A DNA stretch of 16,972 nt from Rhodobacterales bacterium 34-62-10 (GTDB lineage: Bacteria; Pseudomonadota; Alphaproteobacteria; Rhodobacterales; Rhodobacteraceae), in the NCBI GenBank assembly GCA_002282555.1, contig NCJR01000022.1:1-16972 (forward strand). Reading direction: 5' to 3'. Every line of letters begins with the position of its first letter. The stretch's first letter is position 1. A program made the position numbers and the translations under genes. Of this stretch, positions 13,756 through 16,972 are shown piece after piece. Under the pieces are notes generated by a model that saw only the letters and a program-made list of their open reading frames with translations, was not told the origin of the DNA and did not search any database.

Positions 13756-15540
13756 CTAGTCTGTGGTCTTGTTCTCTTCGACACTTTTCGAAGATGCATA
13801 GTCAATCGCTGCATCAGTCAGGTAATCCTCGATAGCCAGGCCTTGCATCGCGGAATTTGAGAACCCCGCAGCCTCCGGATTGCGTACAAATGCACGCAGC
13901 CAGCTGCGGCTCCATTTACCATCCACCCCCTGAAGGGCGGTGGAATATGGATAATACTCATCAGCGCCGATCTTTCTTCCCTCAATAGAGTGCAGCGAGG
14001 GGCCGATACCAGGCTCGCCATTGACTGTATGGCATTGCCCGCAGTGAAGCTGGAATACCTCGCGCCGCCAGGAAGTGTCGCGCGCCGCCGCCAACCCAGC
14101 CTCGATTTCGTGGATCGGCTGGTAACCGCTTATGAGTAACTCTTCCCCTTCGCCTTGCACATCTGGATCACGAATTAAGATAATTAATCGGCTGTCGGTC
14201 CAAACTGCCAATTGCCCATCTTCTAGTCTGATGATGTCCCTCAACCGATGCCCGAGCGGTATGCGCTCGGAATACACAACTCGATTGTCCCGAACCCGCG
14301 CTCGAAAAATGGAATTTCCGTTCAAGGATCCGAGCAAGAGATCCCCCGCCCACCGATCAAACACTTCCGTGTCGTTAGGGAGAAACGCCAAGCCGCTAAG
14401 TCCGACAGAGGGCATGAAGGCCAAGATCGGGGCTTGATGAATTCGGTGGCGTCCTTGATCAGGGTTCAGGGGCAGGTCAGCCCTAGGCTCCGCGCCCAAG
14501 CCATATTCCACGCCATACGACTCAACTGGCCAACCGTAATTCACTCCCTCCACTACGAGGTTAAGTTCATCGCCGCCCTTCGGCCCATGCTCTGTACTCC
14601 AGATCCGCCCCTGATCATCTGCGACAAGGCCCTGCGGGTTACGAAACCCGGTGGCCACCACTTGTTTTTCACCAGTTTCAGGGTCGATCCGGAGAAGAGT
14701 TGACCAGTCACCGAGAGCACCATCCACAAACTGATCGGGTGTCCAGGCACCAAACCCATAGTCGCCGACCGTCAACAGCACAGTACCATCGTTCTCAAAC
14801 AACAATCGGCCACCAGACTGGGTCCCGTAGAACACATTTCCGCGCTTTTCCAAGTTAACGCACGGCTCAGACTCGTAGAAAGTGTCCCACTGTCCCTCGA
14901 GGATTACGTCACCGTCTATTTCCGAAATGCCGACTCGGCTCAATCGGGTGCATATCGTCCCATTCTCGAAATGGTTGTATGACACATATAAGTGGTGCCC
15001 GCTCTCCTTATTCGGCTGAATACGCATATGATGTACGCGGAACCACGCGCGGAAGAAGGCGTCATCATCCCAAGCCGAATGAGACTTCAGACCCTCTAGA
15101 TTCATTGGAATACGGTCTGGAAGATACCGAATCTTGCCAGCTTCAGGATCTATCACACCCAAACTGCCGTGCCCGGTTACAAAGACAAGCTTACCGCCGA
15201 ATTCTGCTATTCCACCGCCATTGCCCGCGTCCTCAACATGGCCAACGGGTACTTCTGCAACCTGCAAGGTTTCAAGCACGGTTTGTACGGTATGCCATTC
15301 GATCGATATGGCGTCGGAAAGAGAAGGAGTGCCTGCATCAGCCGCCAAAAGCCGGTCTTTGATCCGGCTCATTAATCCCGTTTCGTAAACAACAGCGGCA
15401 CCAGCAAAACCAACGATGCCGGTCATCAACGCAACACCTGCTACCAGCGCCGCAATCAGACCAATGCTGCGCTGTGTGGCTCCCTCTCCAGTCGAGTTAC
15501 CTCTCGCAAGGAGACGTGATAATATTCGAATTGTGTTCAT
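13756..15540 (-). CDS. membrane-anchored PQQ-type sugar dehydrogenase fused to cytochrome c
   Basis: The 594-residue protein has a cytosolic N-tail, one membrane helix at about 26-52, a beta-propeller of the glucose/sorbosone dehydrogenase family (about 85-460) and a C-terminal class I cytochrome c with CGQCH (500-504) and a likely axial Met in SAMQGL. Family motifs are TGFRNPQGL (297-305), EHGPKGGDELN (317-327), VNYGWP and SVGLSGLAFLP. Such enzymes oxidise aldose or sorbosone in the periplasm and pass electrons via the haem to the respiratory chain. At the place of the usual HxGGRL, which carries the catalytic His, the sequence is QSGGRLLF (241-248), so activity is in question. ATG 15540 is chosen over 15576 because it starts the natural N-tail and has a GGGGG stretch before it. 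A 216-bp gap upstream, in which I see no gene, could hold a promoter. Confidence 0.85.
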   Translation of the reverse strand: MNTIRILSRLLARGNSTGEGATQRSIGLIAALVAGVALMTGIVGFAGAAVVYETGLMSRIKDRLLAADAGTPSLSDAISIEWHTVQTVLETLQVAEVPVGHVEDAGNGGGIAEFGGKLVFVTGHGSLGVIDPEAGKIRYLPDRIPMNLEGLKSHSAWDDDAFFRAWFRVHHMRIQPNKESGHHLYVSYNHFENGTICTRLSRVGISEIDGDVILEGQWDTFYESEPCVNLEKRGNVFYGTQSGGRLLFENDGTVLLTVGDYGFGAWTPDQFVDGALGDWSTLLRIDPETGEKQVVATGFRNPQGLVADDQGRIWSTEHGPKGGDELNLVVEGVNYGWPVESYGVEYGLGAEPRADLPLNPDQGRHRIHQAPILAFMPSVGLSGLAFLPNDTEVFDRWAGDLLLGSLNGNSIFRARVRDNRVVYSERIPLGHRLRDIIRLEDGQLAVWTDSRLIILIRDPDVQGEGEELLISGYQPIHEIEAGLAAARDTSWRREVFQLHCGQCHTVNGEPGIGPSLHSIEGRKIGADEYYPYSTALQGVDGKWSRSWLRAFVRNPEAAGFSNSAMQGLAIEDYLTDAAIDYASSKSVEENKTTD

Positions 15541-15756
15541 GATAGGCCCCCGGTTGATGCGCCTGGAATGGAGCAACGCTCAAACCCGCGTGTAGCCAGC
15601 TGCAGCCCAGTTTTTCATTGCTGGAATGCTGCAATTCTAAATGCATCTGTTTCACTCGGAGGCAAACTGGAATCCCCAAATCGACTTCCAAATTGTCCGG
15701 TTTTCGCCAGTAAGGGGAGCATCAACGTGGCCATTCGCTCAATAAGCTTCCGCCAG

Positions 15757-16722
15757 TCAGCCCTGCCAGCCGGGATACCCATCCCACGATTTGCGCACCG
15801 AGAACTTGCACAGCACCCAATCAATTAATGCATCAGCTATCAGACTCGGACCTATTGGAGTGCCAGCCTCAAGAAGCGCATCATAGTGGATGTTCAGGTT
15901 GGGGTTTTTCCTGTCGCGCAGATACCACGCCACGATGCGCCGTACATAATAACGGCGAAACCGCAGATATTCGGCGCTAAAATTGCTGCCCATGGATTGC
16001 GGCCCATATGCCCGAAGAAAAACCAATGCATCGCGTGTCCACGCCCGAGTGCTTGTTCCGAAATTCACATTTGAGTTTGAATTCTCATGCACCCGGGTAA
16101 ACCCCAGTTCCTTATGCACAAAGCCAAAGTCAGAATGTAGGAGCAGGCGCAGCATCGCATCCAGATCGAACGCACCTTTAAGATTATCCGGGAAAAACGG
16201 TTTAAACTGATCCGACAATGATTTTCGGAACATCATTTGCACGGGCATGATCGTACCCTGGTTCAGCAGGAACCTGCGGATGGCCTCCCGACCAGGGAAC
16301 ACGCTTTGAGTGGCGGGCCACTTGAAATCACCGACACCCCCGTCGCACCAGTGCAAGCTGCCTACGACGCCGACCTCCGGGTGAGCTTCTGCAAGCCTTA
16401 CCATTTCTTCGGTTGACGAGGGATAAAATGTATCATCCGCACACAACAGCCGTATATAATTCGCATTATCAGGGGCTGACTGAACGGCCAATTCAAAGTT
16501 TGACCGAACGGGTACAGTTGTTTGGTTTCGACGGACGATAACAGGCACGCGCTGATTTCTATAGCGCTCAAGTATCTCAGGCGTGGAGTCAGTGCTGGCG
16601 TTGTCGATCACGACATGAACCAGGTTCTTCCACGTCTGCGCCTGAACGCTGGCCATGGTTTCATCTAGAAACTGCGCGCCATTATAAACGGGGGTGACGA
16701 TCGCAACGAGAGGCTGGGTCAT
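15757..16722 (-). CDS. family 2 glycosyltransferase
   Basis: From the preferred start the protein has 321 residues. It opens with PLVAIVTPVYNGAQFLDETMASV, followed by VVIDNASTDSTPEIL (37-51) and IRLLCADDTFYPSS (90-103), the donor-binding and acidic metal motifs of GT2; the second motif is ADD rather than the common DxD spacing, a frequent variant. FDLDAMLRLLLHSDFGF provides the later acidic segment. No membrane helix is apparent. The open frame runs back to 16827, but ATG 16722 puts the first strand at the N-terminus as in relatives; its ribosome site is weak. It is the most upstream complete gene of the minus-strand series that ends in the thioesterase. Donor and linkage are unknown. Confidence 0.86.
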   Translation of the reverse strand: MTQPLVAIVTPVYNGAQFLDETMASVQAQTWKNLVHVVIDNASTDSTPEILERYRNQRVPVIVRRNQTTVPVRSNFELAVQSAPDNANYIRLLCADDTFYPSSTEEMVRLAEAHPEVGVVGSLHWCDGGVGDFKWPATQSVFPGREAIRRFLLNQGTIMPVQMMFRKSLSDQFKPFFPDNLKGAFDLDAMLRLLLHSDFGFVHKELGFTRVHENSNSNVNFGTSTRAWTRDALVFLRAYGPQSMGSNFSAEYLRFRRYYVRRIVAWYLRDRKNPNLNIHYDALLEAGTPIGPSLIADALIDWVLCKFSVRKSWDGYPGWQG

Positions 16723-16875
16723 GGCAATGAGGCTAACTCTTAGATTTCGGTATTTACGGGCTGCAAGCGTTATGCCGGATACAGGTGTTGTCAAAAAGCA
16801 CTCCGGATAACTTGGCGCTCGGAGCATCTTGGATATGCGAATGGCAGATTTCCTGCAGGAGAGGCCATAGTCAGC

Positions 16876-16972
16876 TCATAAACAAAAGGCCCGTAGATGT
16901 TTCTGGCTGGGAATCCGCTCAAAACGAGCTGAAGTATTCCTCCAATTGCTTGCCTTTGCATCTATCTCAGAA
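16876..16972 (-). CDS. possible C-terminal end of an unidentified gene (cut by right edge)
   Basis: One minus-strand frame is open from the right edge (first full codon at 16971) to a TGA at 16876-16878, giving about 31 residues ending in KHLRAFCL. It is on the same strand as the GT2 that begins at 16722, 153 nt away. The other two minus frames close within the first few codons. The stretch is too short to recognise and could be chance. The gap 16723-16875 shows no gene. Confidence 0.22.
   Translation of the reverse strand, partial: SEIDAKASNWRNTSARFERIPSQKHLRAFCL

Noticed and set aside
15541..15756. Small minus-strand frames (64 and 69 codons) in the gap before the PQQ-type dehydrogenase
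   Set aside because: Both overlap neighbouring genes, lack convincing ribosome sites and show no domain or signal peptide; treated as an untranslated gap.
1..16972. Mobile element, CRISPR array or RNA gene
   Set aside because: No transposase or integrase motif, terminal repeat pair, regular repeat-spacer pattern or tRNA-like cloverleaf was found by eye.

Overview
The window looks like part of an exopolysaccharide, capsule or O-antigen locus of a Gram-negative bacterium, most likely an alphaproteobacterium. The signs are a Wzz-type chain-length protein, an exopolysaccharide-locus beta-barrel, a DRL-family oxidoreductase (family known from Brucella), an LldD-type flavoenzyme and a PQQ-type dehydrogenase fused to cytochrome c. 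A marine Hyphomonadaceae- or sphingomonad-like host is only a guess. No rRNA, tRNA, CRISPR, transposase or integrase was seen.

Layout. (1) 1-1594, minus: an outer-membrane beta-barrel gene, then the start of a wzz-like gene cut by the left edge. (2) 1595-1973: a divergent regulatory gap with three inverted repeats, one with LysR-box geometry. (3) 1974-4142, plus: an lldD-like flavoenzyme and a family 2 glycosyltransferase (GT2). (4) 4152-5839, minus: an RmlC-like epimerase followed by a GT2. (5) 6007-10303, plus: a tight four-gene run with an SDR-type epimerase/dehydratase, a DRL-like oxidoreductase (Rossmann plus SAF), a glucose-1-phosphate cytidylyltransferase and an LhgO-like FAD oxidoreductase. 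(6) 16722 down to 10311, minus: a GT2, a membrane-anchored PQQ-type dehydrogenase with cytochrome c, a hexapeptide acetyltransferase, an acyl carrier protein, an SDR ketoreductase-like enzyme, an AMP-forming ligase and a hotdog thioesterase. The last four are separated by at most 15 nt or overlap.

How the parts may work together (inference): region 5 probably makes an unusual CDP-activated sugar or polyol, because it has the cytidylyltransferase but no CDP-glucose 4,6-dehydratase in view, and it has a DRL-like enzyme whose characterised relative rearranges and reduces a carbon skeleton. Region 6 looks like a mini acyl-carrier system that activates, reduces and possibly edits an acyl group, perhaps to decorate that sugar. 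Three GT2 enzymes assemble the repeat unit, and the beta-barrel and Wzz-like proteins act in chain-length control and export.

Main oddities: the acyl carrier protein gene appears frameshifted near its 5' end; the PQQ-type dehydrogenase seems to lack the usual catalytic His; the SDR has Thr where the catalytic Ser normally sits.
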